Origin: Polyporus tsugae
Lineage: Eukaryota > Basidiomycota > Agaricomycetes > Polyporales > Polyporaceae
Assembly: GCA_024305745.1 (NCBI GenBank)
Contig: JAHRBS010000001.1
Location: 2,480,001-2,544,000 of the forward strand
DNA: 64,000 bases
Direction of reading: 5' to 3'
The notes beneath the pieces were generated by a model. That model was not told the origin of the DNA and did no database searches. It was given only the letters and a program-made list of their open reading frames with translations. Within the stretch, counting starts at the first letter, position 1. Every line of letters begins with the position of its first letter. Shown in pieces: positions 53,652 to 64,000 of this stretch. Both the position numbers and the translations under genes were made by a program.

Positions 53652-54436
53652 ATGAACCACGGCGACCACGGCGAACACGACGGGCATGACATGCCCATGC
53701 CCGCGGGGCCCAAGTGCTCGATGAACATGCTCTGGAACACGCAGATCGCGGACACCTGCATCGTCTTCCGCTCCTGGCACATCTCCACCACCAGCGCGTT
53801 CGTCTTCTCGTGCGCGGTCATCGTCGGCCTCGGCGTGCTCTACGAGTACCTGCGCGTCGCGCAGCGCAACCTCGACCGCCGCATCGCCGCGACGCTCAGC
53901 GCCCAAGGGAAGGGCAAGCCCGCCGGCGCCGCTCTCGCACACGGTTCGGTGAGTGGTCGGGACTCGCCTGAGATCGATTCAGAGGAGGCGGGGTTGTTGA
54001 CCGGAGCTTTGGTTAAGAAGGCGCACGCTGGGTGAGTTCCCTGACTTGTCGTTGCCGGGGCGCGCTGGTTGTTGCACGTTCCGGAGGATTTCAATGCACG
54101 AACGTGTGCGGTAGGGAGTGCGATGTTGGCTAACAAACTGTCTGCTTTCTGCAGGACGCCCCTTCCGTTCACTGCTCGTGTTACTCGCGCATCGTTGTAC
54201 GGCGCGCAGGTCTTCCTCTCGTTCTTCCTCATGCTCGTCTTCATGACGTACAATGTGAGTGCCCAGCGATTGCGAGGTGTAGACATGGTTGTTCTGACTC
54301 TTGAACTGGTCAGGCATACCTCATCCTCGCCACCGTTGTTGGCGCAGCCATTGGCCACTTTATCTTCTCGACCCACATGGATATCGACGCTGTCCTGTCC
54401 GGCGGTGGGGACAACAAGGGCATGGCGTGCCACTGA
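53652..54436 (+). CDS. Ctr-family copper transporter
   Basis: Imports Cu(I) across the plasma membrane or vacuole as a trimer. Three exons: 53652-54031, 54155-54254 and 54314-54436, giving 200 residues. The N-terminus is histidine/methionine-rich (MNHGDHGEHDGHDMPMP, then CSMNMLWN) for copper capture. Three membrane segments follow: one near STTSAFVFSCAVIVGLGVLY, a second in exon 2 with the MX3M selectivity motif (FLMLVFMTYN), and a third in exon 3 with closely packed GXXXG-like glycines (VVGAAIGHF). A soluble loop separates segments one and two. It ends with MACH rather than the HCH-type tail of some high-affinity members. Which membrane it serves cannot be told. Confidence 0.93.
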
Positions 54437-54706
54437 GAACACTTGGCTCGATAAATCTGTAGGCATGTACGATAGAAGATTATGGACTGTATCGGATCTC
54501 CTTGCATCCTGTGCGCACTGATTTGGGTCGCTGGGCATATTTGTGGACTTGCAAGTCTTGATGAGGATTGAGTACTGATTTTTGGCTACGCACACATGTG
54601 AAGAGCGTGAAAGCATGGAATGCCAACAAAGAGATGTAATAACACAAGTACAGCTATGGGAACAGTTTTGGAGCGATAGGAGCGCACTATGAGTCCAGAT
54701 AGACAT

Positions 54707-55336
54707 TTATCGACGGATACCTCTTGCGGAGGGAACACCGCGACCGCGGCGAGCTACAAACAAAATCAGCACACGAATAGCTGCTAGACACGAATCAAAC
54801 AACGAACCGTTTGCTGGCAATCACAGATTCCCGTTAGCGGACCTTGAGAACGCACAAGGGACCGGAAAGACACACCTCGCATGATCGTAGCCCTTCCACG
54901 GGCCGTACCAATACCCCTTCCCCTCATTGCATTGGGTCCCACACGCTTGAACCTAGGCATCGTGGCGGAGCATTGGATGATCGGGATCCACGATAGAAAC
55001 AAGGTTGGAAACTCACATCGGCGCGTTCTGCAGCATGTCTGGGACAATGAAGAATCTGACCATACTTCCCCTGATGTACACTTGATCAAGCTGGGACACA
55101 CGGCCATCTCGTTGGGTTACGGTGATATCCTTGAGGGAGATGTTCAAGTTATCCTCGGCTGTGGACGTGCCATCGGGCAAGACGTAAGTACTCGTTAGAG
55201 AATGGGGGATGGGTTGAGACGTACCTTCCGCGAGCTTGCCGCGGTAAAGCTGACCAGTTTTCAGCTCGACGGTGATGACGTGTCCCAGGGACTCGTGGAG
55301 AAGCTTGACGGGGACACCGAGACCTGCTGTGGTCAT
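54707..55336 (-). CDS. SMD3: Small nuclear ribonucleoprotein Sm D3
   Basis: Core Sm-ring protein of spliceosomal snRNPs. Four exons: 55336-55225, 55158-55017, 54952-54876 and 54753-54707, giving 125 residues (human 126). The Sm1 motif is [20 protein letters not shown] and the Sm2 motif is [16 protein letters not shown]. The C-terminal tail is arginine/glycine-rich ([27 protein letters not shown]), the type that is arginine-methylated during snRNP assembly. All splice phases agree. Convergent with the copper transporter and divergent from the CLC gene. Confidence 0.96.
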
Positions 55337-55928
55337 TTTTCGTGAGGAGTGTACGAGGCTGTTCGTGCAGACAAGAGGCTTGAAGAAGTCGAATCTCAAA
55401 CGCGAGGCGCAAGGGCGCACCACACCAGGCTCTGTCTCAGGTAAGCCAGACTCACGTGTCCAAAAGAGGTAAATGGCTAGGAGACTGGACTTCTGAGTCT
55501 GGTGAGTGACCGCGGCCAGTAAGTAAATGGGCGCCTGTTGCGGCACTTGGCCCGGAATTGCCCTGGAAATGGATTGGATGTCGGCGACATTCTCTTCCAC
55601 TCGTTGGCATCCCCTTACACTCTTTCCACGTCCTGCACGAATATCCCAGAGGAGGGCGAGACCCCTCTGCGACCGCACATCTCCGCGCGGCCCTGAAAGC
55701 TAGGCGGACTGGGTTTCGACTTCTCGAGTGGTAGTTTGAGGTGCGAGCCGCTCCGGTTTCCGGCCTTAGACTACTGACATCCGAGTAGCCCCGAATAGCC
55801 TGTTGCACTGAGCTTGGACGGCTTCTGGTGCGTTTTATCGACTCTCGAGACGCGGGCGCGCAAGCACATTTGGAACGCAGCCTGCCTCATCCTCTGTTCC
55901 CCGCGTGTCATTGTCAAGCCACACCATC
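55337..55928. promoter_or_regulatory. Divergent promoter region, SMD3 / CLC
   Basis: A 592-bp stretch between divergent start codons, containing both promoters. Short minus-strand frames are present but have no family signature. No known regulatory site was recognised. Confidence 0.45.
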
Positions 55929-58900
55929 ATGACTGTGCGGAAGAACACGCCCAACCCCGCGCTCGACACGGTTGCCGAAGAGGGCCCGTCGGGGCCTTTG
56001 AGCGGTCCATCCACCACAGAATGGCGTCGACAGCGTCTCTCGCAAATCGGCAGCAACTCCAGTGCGACAGGCGGACCTGAGCCCACCACAGATGAGACCT
56101 CCTCGCTGCGTCCGGCCCTGGAGGCTCATTCCGTTTCTTACGGGACACTCCCTGCCTCCTACGGCGGAAACGGTAAGCAGACGTCCACGTTCCGCGCACG
56201 CCACGCGCTTGGTGCCCTCCCCAGCCTCTTCATCCCCAAGGGCCGGCACACCAACCCGCCCACGCCCGGAGGAAGCCATACACCGCGTTCTTTCACCTTC
56301 CGAAACAGCAGCTACTTTGCGTCCCAGCGCCCCATCTCTGCGTACGACAAGCCCGTGGTTGGTCAGGACGATAAGGAGCCGGAGGGTGCAGTGAAGACGA
56401 ACGGTGTCCGTGTGTGGTATTCCTCGTTCACGTCCATCGACTGGTTACACGATGCCATCAAAGACTCGGCCCGCCAGGCCGCTCTGAGGAGACGCAAGTC
56501 GAAGCGCGGCAAGATTCGGAGACAGCTCGACAGGTCTATCGGCTGGCTGACCGTCACGATCATCGGCTTCCTCACCGCGGTCGTTGCGTTCTTGATCATT
56601 CGGAGCGAGCAGTGGCTTTTCGACATCAAGGAGGGGTATTGTACGGCGGGAATCTGGAAAGCCAAGCGTTTCTGCTGTCCGATCGATGATGACTTGCGCT
56701 TGCGCTCGATGCCGTCGTTCGTGACCCTGGCCGTGAACGAGGACTGTGCTGCGTGGCGGCCGTGGGGAGAGCACTTCGCCCCAGTGGCGTCCAGGGCCGA
56801 CTGGTTGGAGGTGGAGGCGATCGAGTATACTGCGTACACCATCATAGCAGTGCGTCATACCACCTCTACCCATTGTCTTCCATGCTTAGGCGATAGCAGG
56901 TCATGCTCGCAGTCGTCTCTGCGCTTCTCACCATAAACCTCACTGCCTCCACTTCCTTCATTACACGGAAGGACTCCAGTGTACTTTCGTCCACTTTCGC
57001 CACCGGCGACGATCCCAAGAGCTCGGCGAAAGATCCCGGAGCCGCTGGTCGCAAAGTACTTTACTACGTACGTAAACCCAGGCTTTCGGGTAGGGGCCTG
57101 CACTAAGCCTTCAATTCCAGGCTGCAGGTAGCGGCATTCCTGAGATCAAGACCATTCTTTCTGGTACGTGCCACTTTTACATGGAATGCCGTACTCGTTG
57201 TTCTGAGATAGCTCGGTCAGGTTTCGTCATCCATGGATACCTCGGCGGACGTACTTTGTTCACCAAGGCGGTCGGACTGGCACTTTCAGTCGCCTCTGGA
57301 CTTTCCCTCGGTATGCATATCCTTAACCGCCGGGATGTTCAGGTTCTCAAACGCGTTATACAGGCAAGGAGGGACCATTCGTTCACATCGCCTCTTGCGT
57401 CGGTAATATCGTCAGCAGGTTCTTCAGCAAGTATGAGACCAATGAAGGTTTGGACATGTAACTTCTCAATGTGGCAACATCTATCGACGCTGGCTCGCAG
57501 GGAAGCGTCGCGGGATCCTTAGCGCAGCCTGTGCGGCCGGAGTGGCGGTTGCTTTTGGTGCCCCAATTGGCGGCGTCTTGTTCAGTCTTGAAGAGGTGTC
57601 GTACTTCTTCCCCGCGAAGGTTATGTGGCGGAGGTAAGGTTTGAATTTTGTGTCACTCGCGTGTTTGGGCTGACGCATTTCGGTAGCTTTTTCTGTGCAA
57701 TGGTGGCAGCTGTGACGCTTCGCTTGCTGGATCCATTCGGAAGCGGTAAGCTGGTTCTGTTCCAGGTTACCTACGACAAGGTAAGCGGGGCATATATCCT
57801 ACACAGCAAGACTGGGCCTTTGATATCTAATTGTCCATATAGGAATGGCACGCGTACGAGCTCTTCCCTTTCCTTCTCCTTGGAGTCTTCGGGGTAAGCC
57901 CATAGAACTCTTTATTGATCAGCGTCGAGCTGAACACAGTATTGCTCAGGGTCTGTATGGCGCCTACTTCTCCAAGCTCAATTTCCACTGGAGCCGGCAC
58001 GTCCGTAGCGGGACATGGCTCAAGCACTATCCCGTTGGCGAAGTCATTCTCGTGACCTTTGTGACCGCCATTCTAAGCTTCCTGAACCCTTACACCCGGA
58101 TGGGCGGCACCGAGCTTGTCTACAATCTCTTCGCCGAGTGCCGGGAGGGCAGCCACAACACCCACTCCGGACTGTGCGTACTCGACCCCCCGAGGCAGGC
58201 CGCCTCGGTCATTGGGGCGATTTTCGTCGCGCTCCTCGTGAAAGGCGTCATGACGATCGTGACATTCGGCATCAAGGTCCCTGCTGGGATTTTCATCCCG
58301 ACCTTAGGCGTTGGGGCGTGTGCTGGACGGATCGTCGGTATCCTCATCCAGTGGATGCAGTTTTCGTACCCCGACAGCGCAGCGTTTGCCGTTTGCAAGG
58401 GCGATCTCAATTGTGTCATTCCCGGTCTATATGCTATGGTCGGTGCGGCGGCGACTCTTTCTGGGGTTACGGTGAGTCCTCACAGCATGTCCATTGATTA
58501 TCTGTCGCTTATGGTTGTATTCCGCTAGCGCACGACCGTATCTCTGGCGGTCATCATGTTCGAACTCACGGATACGCTAACCTACGTCGTCCCGGTCATG
58601 CTATCGGTCCTGGTCGCGAAGACGGTCGCGGACGCTCTAGAGCCCAAGGGCATCTATGACCTCGTCATTGAACTTTCGCAGTTGCCCTACCTGGACGCTA
58701 AGCACGAATATGTCTGGGGCTCCCTTCAGATCTGTGACGTTGTGCGTTTCTGTTTATCTAACTCGTTTTGAGATGGCATGCTAAGACCTGCTTTGTAGAC
58801 CGACCATGACGTCGAAGCCATCCACCTCGATGGCGAGAACACCGTCAAGAGCCTCCGCGACCAGCTCCAAGAGCTCCTCAACGCCGGCAACTCCGACTCT

Positions 58901-59379
58901 GGCTTCCCCATCCTGAAGCCCGACGATGAGGGCCTCCGCATGGCCGGCTACATCGGCGCAAACGAGCTCGAGCACGCGCTGAGCATCGTCGCCGACGAAC
59001 CGGACGCACGTATCTCGTTCTCCACGGTGAGCCCGCATGGGCACTTGCCGATGACGTCGTCCATCTCGTCGCTGGCGGAGACCGGGTCGAACATCTTTGG
59101 CGCAGACCCGTACGACTTCAGCTGCTACATGGACCAGGCGCCGTTGACGGTGCAGGACAACTCGCCTCTTGAGCTCGTGCAGCAGTTCTTCACGAAGCTC
59201 GGGGCGAGGTACGTCGTCGTCACCGACACCGATGGGCACTGTGCGTAACTTCCTCCTTCCTCTGTCGCAAGGACGTCCTGTTTGCTGACGGCTGTTTGAT
59301 CGGGCTCGCAGACCAAGGTGTGATCGACAAGAAGACCTGGCTGGCGTTCCTCGATGAGCTGGAGCACAAGTCAGACTGA
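55929..59379 (+). CDS. GEF1: CLC-type chloride channel/proton exchanger
   Basis: Moves chloride, probably in exchange for protons, in Golgi or endosomal membranes; yeast Gef1 supports copper loading and pH balance. Twelve exons: 55929-56849, 56900-57067, 57121-57163, 57221-57310, 57364-57447, 57501-57633, 57687-57780, 57843-57893, 57950-58471, 58529-58741, 58799-59240 and 59312-59379, giving 942 residues. The selectivity motifs are all present: [13 protein letters not shown] with the gating glutamate, and [31 protein letters not shown] carries the glutamate expected of exchangers. Two CBS-type segments follow near [13 protein letters not shown] and [20 protein letters not shown]. The N-terminal 200 residues are a disordered cytoplasmic tail. 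A Ctr copper transporter is close by, but nothing shows that the two are co-regulated. Confidence 0.95.
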
Positions 59380-59873
59380 TCGACCGACTGCTGAGCCCGT
59401 TGCATACGCTGTGATCCCTCCTACTTACATCTCTCCTGCATCCCTTTTGCATGTCTTCATGATCTGGCGTACACATATTTTCTTGGATATCATTTCTCTG
59501 CTCGTTCACGGACATACCTCGAATGGATTGTCGCTGGTTTCACTACAATGTCCTTGTTACAATACCCGCTCGTCGGTCAATCTAGTCTTGTTGTCTCCCT
59601 CATCGACATCGTGGGGACGTTCGGGAATGGTTCTGCCCGGCTGATAAGATAAACTATCAGGCATGGCTAGATTAGATAAGATGCATTGCTTGTAAATTTA
59701 GAGTTCGAGCCTCCCTCGAGCAAAACCTGCTCACTCCCCATTAATTCCTTGGCCATTCTTTCTAAAGGGACTCCAATACTCTGCATGATAATCTTGTAGC
59801 GCAAAAACTCCCTGCAACGAGTCTCTGGATCTCCATTCAAGCAAAATAATCGGCCGAAGACGCTCTTAGGAAC
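59380..59873. other. Intergenic, CLC to TSR1
   Basis: This 494-bp spacer lies between two genes on the plus strand, holding the CLC 3' end and the TSR1 promoter. It is AT-richer around 59640-59720. No gene seen. Confidence 0.5.
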
Positions 59874-62743
59874 ATGACGGAAACTGCCCACCACCACCGA
59901 CCGACGCTCAAACAAGCAAGTTGTGTCTCGATGCTCAGCTCGATATCTTCAGGGCTAATACTCTGTGTTGTGTAGAAAAATAAGGCATTCAAATCGAAAC
60001 ATGCTAGCAAGGGTTCCTTGAAGGAGGCTGCCAAAGGTGTGTCTGCTACTGCCCCACATCTGAGTCGATCTCTTACCATTTATCAGGACGAACGCCCCGC
60101 CAGTCCCCCAAGGCGACCCATACCGCCAACGGTGCCGCGCAACTCCGCATCAACCGTCGCAATAGTGCGAAGCAGGCTCAATTGAAGAAGCGCCACAGTC
60201 TGGTCTCAGCCACTCGCATATTCAGCGGGCTGGATGGCGCGCCTCGCGTTGTCGCTATCGTACCCTTGACAGGGGACGTGAAGGTGCGGGATGTGAGCAA
60301 GAAACTCGCGGAGGCGATCGATGGGACACTCGAGGAGGATCCGACGAGCGGATTACAGAAGCTCAGGTGCGCCGTTTACCCATCTGTTCCGCGCGTACGC
60401 TGTCCTGAAGTCGGAGATGTAGAGCAGACCGGTTCAAGACGTCCGTGCAGTTCATCCCCCTCCCATACAAGCAGCTGTATGCGGCACTGGACGCGTGCAA
60501 AGTTGCGGACTACGTCGTCTTCGTCCTCTCGCCCAACGTCGAGGTCGAGAAGTGGGGCGACACCCTCCTCCGCACACTTCAAGCGCAAGGTCTTCCCGAG
60601 GTCATTACGGTAGTCTCGTCCGACGAGCCGATGGATTCGAAGGAGAAGTCTGGCATCCTCAAATCGCTGTTGTCCTTCATCCAGTACTTCGTCCCCAGCC
60701 AGTCCAGGGTGTTCGACATGCACCACGGGGCGGATGCGCTCAACACGGTGCGCGCGATCTGCGAGGGTAAGCCCTCAGACGTGAAGTGGAGGGACGGCCG
60801 CTCGTGGGTCCTCGGGGAGAAGATCGACTGGGCAGACGGCGTTCTCAGTGTTACCGGCGTTGTCCGCGGCGCGCATTTGTCTGCAAACCGCCTCATTCAC
60901 ATACCCAACCATGGGGACTTCCAAGTCGAGAAGGTAAGCATCCGCATCCTAAAACCTCCCGGAGAGTATGCACACTCAGCGCTTAACAGGTTGTCTCTGC
61001 CCCAGTCCCCCGACACTCTAAACACGGTGCAGGGATGGACATCGAGTCCCAACTACTCGCCGAGCCCGACGTGTCTTCCGCCGACTCGCTCGTCTCCAGC
61101 AATGACCCTGACGACATGGCGAATGAACAGACTTGGCCCACTGAGGAAGAGCTGCGCGGGGCACCCAACGGCCACTCAGATACCATTCCCGATGCGAAGG
61201 TGGGCACGACGCCCAAGGCAGTCCGCAAGGTTCCGAAGGGTACGAGCGAGTACCAGGCGGCGTGGATCATCGATGAGTCTGACGAGGACGACGCCGTTGG
61301 AGAGGATGGCAACGGTGAGGACGGGGAGGTCGAGATGGAGGAGATGGAGGAGATGGAGATCCCAGCCGCGGAGGGGACGGAGATGGAGACGGACGATAGG
61401 CGAAGCGTGATGTTCCAGGACCTCGATGAGGCTGAAGAGGCACGACAGTGAGCATGATCTGACCATCTCTCGTCTTGAACATTGCACCGAATGTTTTGCG
61501 TAGACTGCAGTCATGGAGAGACCGGAAACGCGAGGAAGAGGATGATGCTCAGTTCCCGGACGAAATTGACACACCCTTGGACGTTCCCGCGCGGACACGG
61601 TTCCAGAGGTATCGTGGTCTTCGCTCCTTCCGTACGAGCCCATGGGACCCGTATGAGAACCTTCCTCGGGATTACGCACGGATATTCCAGTTCGAAGATT
61701 TCAAGCGGACGGAGCGTGCGGTGAAGCGACGAGCAGAAGAGGAGGGAGGGGTTGAGGTACGTTCTTCATAAACGCTGTGCGCATATAGTCATACGAATCA
61801 CCGCCTGTGCATCAGCCTGGCACTCGGGTGACGATCTACCTCAAGGAGGTTCCCAAAGAGGCCGCACAGATAGTCCCTGGGCAACCGTTCGCGATCTTCA
61901 GCTTGCTCCAGCACGAACACAAGAAGACCGTCCTCAACTTCACCGTCCAGAGGAATACGGAGTACGATGGCTCTGTGAGGTCTAAGGTACGGCCTATACT
62001 TACACCCAAGCTATCGATCGAGACTCATCGCCGGTAATCAGGACCCTCTCATTCTCTGTGTCGGCCCTCGGCGGATGCGCATCAACCCCATCTACAGCCA
62101 GCACACACGCGGCGGAGGCAAGGGCGCGAACAACGTGCACAAGTTCGAGCGGTACTTGCGCCACGGTGTCACGGACGTCGCCACGATCTATGGCCCTGTC
62201 GTTTACGGCAAGCAGCCGTGCTCGCTGCTCCGGGTGACGGAGGACCCCCAAGGTGAGTGGGTCTAGGCGTGCCCTGAGTTTAGGAACGGATATTGACCGT
62301 TGGCGAAGCACCGGAGTTGGTGGCGATGGGCAGTTTCTTGCAACCGGACACGACGCGCGTTATCGCGAAGCGCATCGTCTTGACCGGCCATCCGTTCAAG
62401 ATCCACAAAAAGACGGCGACGATCCGCTACATGTTCTTCAACTCAGGTTCGCACTGGCTACTTCCCTTTCTATTTACCGTGTCGTGGTGCTTACATTGAC
62501 CGACGGGCAGACGACATCGCATACTTCAAGCCGATCCAGCTGCACACGAAGTACGGTCGCACGGGACACATCAAGGAGTCGCTCGGCACGCATGGGTACT
62601 ACAAGGCGCACTTCGACGGGCAGATCAACCAGATGGACACCGTGAGCATGTCGCTGTACAAAAGGGTATATCCCAAATGGAGCGAGCCGTGGAGAGAGCC
62701 CAAGGGTGCATTCGCTCGCGACGACGACGCGATGGAGGAGTAG
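59874..62743 (+). CDS. TSR1: Ribosome biogenesis protein TSR1
   Basis: GTPase-like factor needed for maturation of 20S pre-rRNA and late 40S assembly; related to Bms1 but without GTPase activity. Ten exons: 59874-59915, 59976-60036, 60087-60366, 60423-60933, 60990-61447, 61504-61756, 61816-61986, 62042-62252, 62309-62446 and 62511-62743, giving 785 residues. The N-terminus HHHRPTLKQ ... [18 protein letters not shown] is typical. The central domain includes [15 protein letters not shown] in place of a normal P-loop, as in TSR1. An acidic linker follows. The C-terminal domain ends with [20 protein letters not shown] and LYKRVYPKW. Intron 1 reads GC...AG (GCAAGT donor); a GT donor in phase was not convincing. 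The exon 7 start was set at 61816, giving a normal 59-nt intron. Confidence 0.94.
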
Positions 62744-63083
62744 ATTCCCGCATTATTGTACGGTTGCTTGTCATATATGTATCATGCACTGCTGTTGGAT
62801 GGTTCCGCATTCGAGGAATCCTCGAACTCCATGAGCATGTTGTATACGTTCAGCTATGGAATACAGTGTGACAAATGAACGAAGATGGCTCGGGCTTGCT
62901 GGGCTGCAGGGAGGCTGGGTCATCGCCGAACTCCATTCAATTAGTCTTTCATAGGATGGCTGTGGGTTGCAGGCTTCTAATGTAAAATTCACCCCTGAAT
63001 TGTCCAAGGCTATGTACACCAGAATATCATCATGAGGACAACTATCAGTATATATACCCGACAGTCTAGTGCTCCGCTATGAT
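62744..63083. other. Convergent intergenic region, TSR1 / VPS53
   Basis: A 340-bp stretch between two 3' ends, AT-richer than its surroundings, consistent with 3' untranslated regions and polyadenylation sites. No gene. Confidence 0.5.
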
Positions 63084-64000
63084 TTACTGTGGTGGAAGCG
63101 TCTCCCTCCTCAGCCCAAAGCTCACGAACCGCTTGAAGTCCGAGAAGACTTCACGCTTGCTCGACTGGTCCGACTTGCCCGTCCCATCCGAGCCTGTCGA
63201 CGGCACGGTCGTCAGCTGCGGCGACGACAACGCGGCGAGGATACTTTCGCCGGCTGTCGCCCCGGGGATGAGGGACACGCGGCTGGTCCCGGGGCTCGTC
63301 ATGTTCGCCACCATGCCGGGGTCCATGTCGAGGGAGGAGAGGAAGGAGGTGCTGTCGAGCTCGGCTTTCGTGCTGGTGATGGTCAGGAAGGAGTCGAGGA
63401 GGTCGTTCTGTGCAGACTTGGGCGTGCCTTTGAGGTCGAGTATCTTCTGGAAGTTGGAGAAGGAGGCGTCGCCGATAACAAGGGTGTAGTTGAGGATGAA
63501 GCCTTCGGCGGGATCCTGGAGGGTGCAGCTCTCAGCGGACAGATTCCAGGACACACTTTCGAGATACGCACGACTGGTGTTACAATCACTTTGAGTAACG
63601 CTTCAAGCTTTGTGGTATGCTTCGACACGCTCTTGGTGTAGCTGAGAAACCAGGTTAGCGGCCTTGTCGCCAGTTGGCGGTGATCGGTGCGACCTACTTT
63701 GACGTTGTCAGAGCCTCCCCAGGGATCTTGAGGAGACAGGCCTTGATAGCCTGCAGGTCGATCAAGAGCTGCGACGACAAGTGAGCCATAATTTTCCAAA
63801 GACGTGGTGTATTCCTTTCTTCACCTGCTCGGCACCGATCTCCAATAATGGTCGGCTCCTGACCAGGGCGTTTGTGAACTTGGCAAAGACCGTACTAGAC
63901 GATAGTGAGCCAGAAACACTCTCAGGGTCGGATTAATGGACGTGACAGACCTTGACACCTTGTCGAAGTAGTTCCGCGCGTACTTTTTCTGCTCCACAAT
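63084..64000 (-). CDS. VPS53: VPS53, GARP tethering complex subunit (3' part)
   Basis: Subunit of the GARP complex, which tethers endosome-derived vesicles at the trans-Golgi. Only the C-terminal part is present; the gene continues beyond the right edge. Exons seen: 64000-63951 (partial), 63894-63825, 63768-63698, 63641-63572 and 63515-63084. The coded segments read VFAKFTNALVRSRPLLEIGA, then LLIDLQAIKACLLKIPG, then YTKSVSKHTTKLEALLKVIV, then FILNYTLVIGDASFSNFQKI followed by LDLKG. This series matches the conserved C-terminal region of VPS53. A serine/threonine-rich tail ends at TAA 63086-63084. All four introns are in phase. Confidence 0.88.

Noticed and set aside
61757..61788. A 32-nt intron in TSR1
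   Set aside because: In phase but unusually short; the acceptor at 61815 gives a 59-nt intron and a better match to the family.
1..64000. CRISPR arrays, operon-type Shine-Dalgarno sites, or bacterial defence or secretion systems
   Set aside because: The window is eukaryotic; no regularly spaced repeats or bacterial gene clusters were seen.

Overview
The window is nuclear DNA from a filamentous basidiomycete, most likely a wood-decay type Agaricomycete. Almost every gene is split by GT-AG introns of about 45-70 nt. The sequence is GC-rich, and the protein set is fungal, with several families typical of mushrooms: a basidiomycete-type membrane protein, a DUF6593-like protein, a HAC1/Cib1-type bZIP and a Ty3/gypsy chromovirus. 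Exon boundaries were read by hand from splice signals, reading-frame phase and remembered family conservation; no alignment or transcript data were available.

Left arm (0.9-15.1 kb): a complex I B12-like subunit (-), DNA topoisomerase I (+), CDP-diacylglycerol synthase (+), ribosomal protein uS12/RPS23 (-), about 2.8 kb without a recognisable gene, an F-box protein (-) and a PalC/BRO1-domain pH-signalling protein (+). From 15.1 to 19.5 kb there is no gene, but there is a 282-bp TA-flanked MITE and a separated 36-nt inverted repeat. From 19.5 to 24.4 kb lies a single-pass membrane protein (-) with unusually long introns.

Centre (24.4-35.4 kb): a gene-poor stretch, then a complete 7,180-bp Ty3/gypsy chromovirus with identical-looking 194-bp LTRs and a GTTGT target duplication. 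Its putative primer-binding site is complementary to the expected first 11 nt of its own transcript, as in Tf1-type self-priming elements. Its first 1.5 kb contains only two ATGs: a weak-context one opening an unknown proline/serine-rich, basic ORF, and a strong-context one opening gag. This layout suggests leaky scanning. This element is the most interesting system in the window.

Right arm (36-64 kb): a magnesium-chelatase-like protein (+), an RNase P Rpr2/Rpp21 subunit (-) divergent from a HAC1/XBP1-type bZIP (+) whose two reading frames need a 3n+2 excision to join, gluconokinase (-), a gene-poor stretch, a DUF6593-like protein (-), the H2A.Z chaperone CHZ1 (+), proteasome subunit alpha-3/PSMA4 (-), a Ctr copper transporter (+), SmD3 (-), a CLC chloride transporter (+), the ribosome-biogenesis factor TSR1 (+) and the 3' part of VPS53 (-), which runs off the right edge.

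Most genes are unrelated housekeeping functions arranged as divergent or convergent neighbours. No biosynthetic or secretion cluster is visible. Gene-poor stretches hold the repeats and the retroelement.
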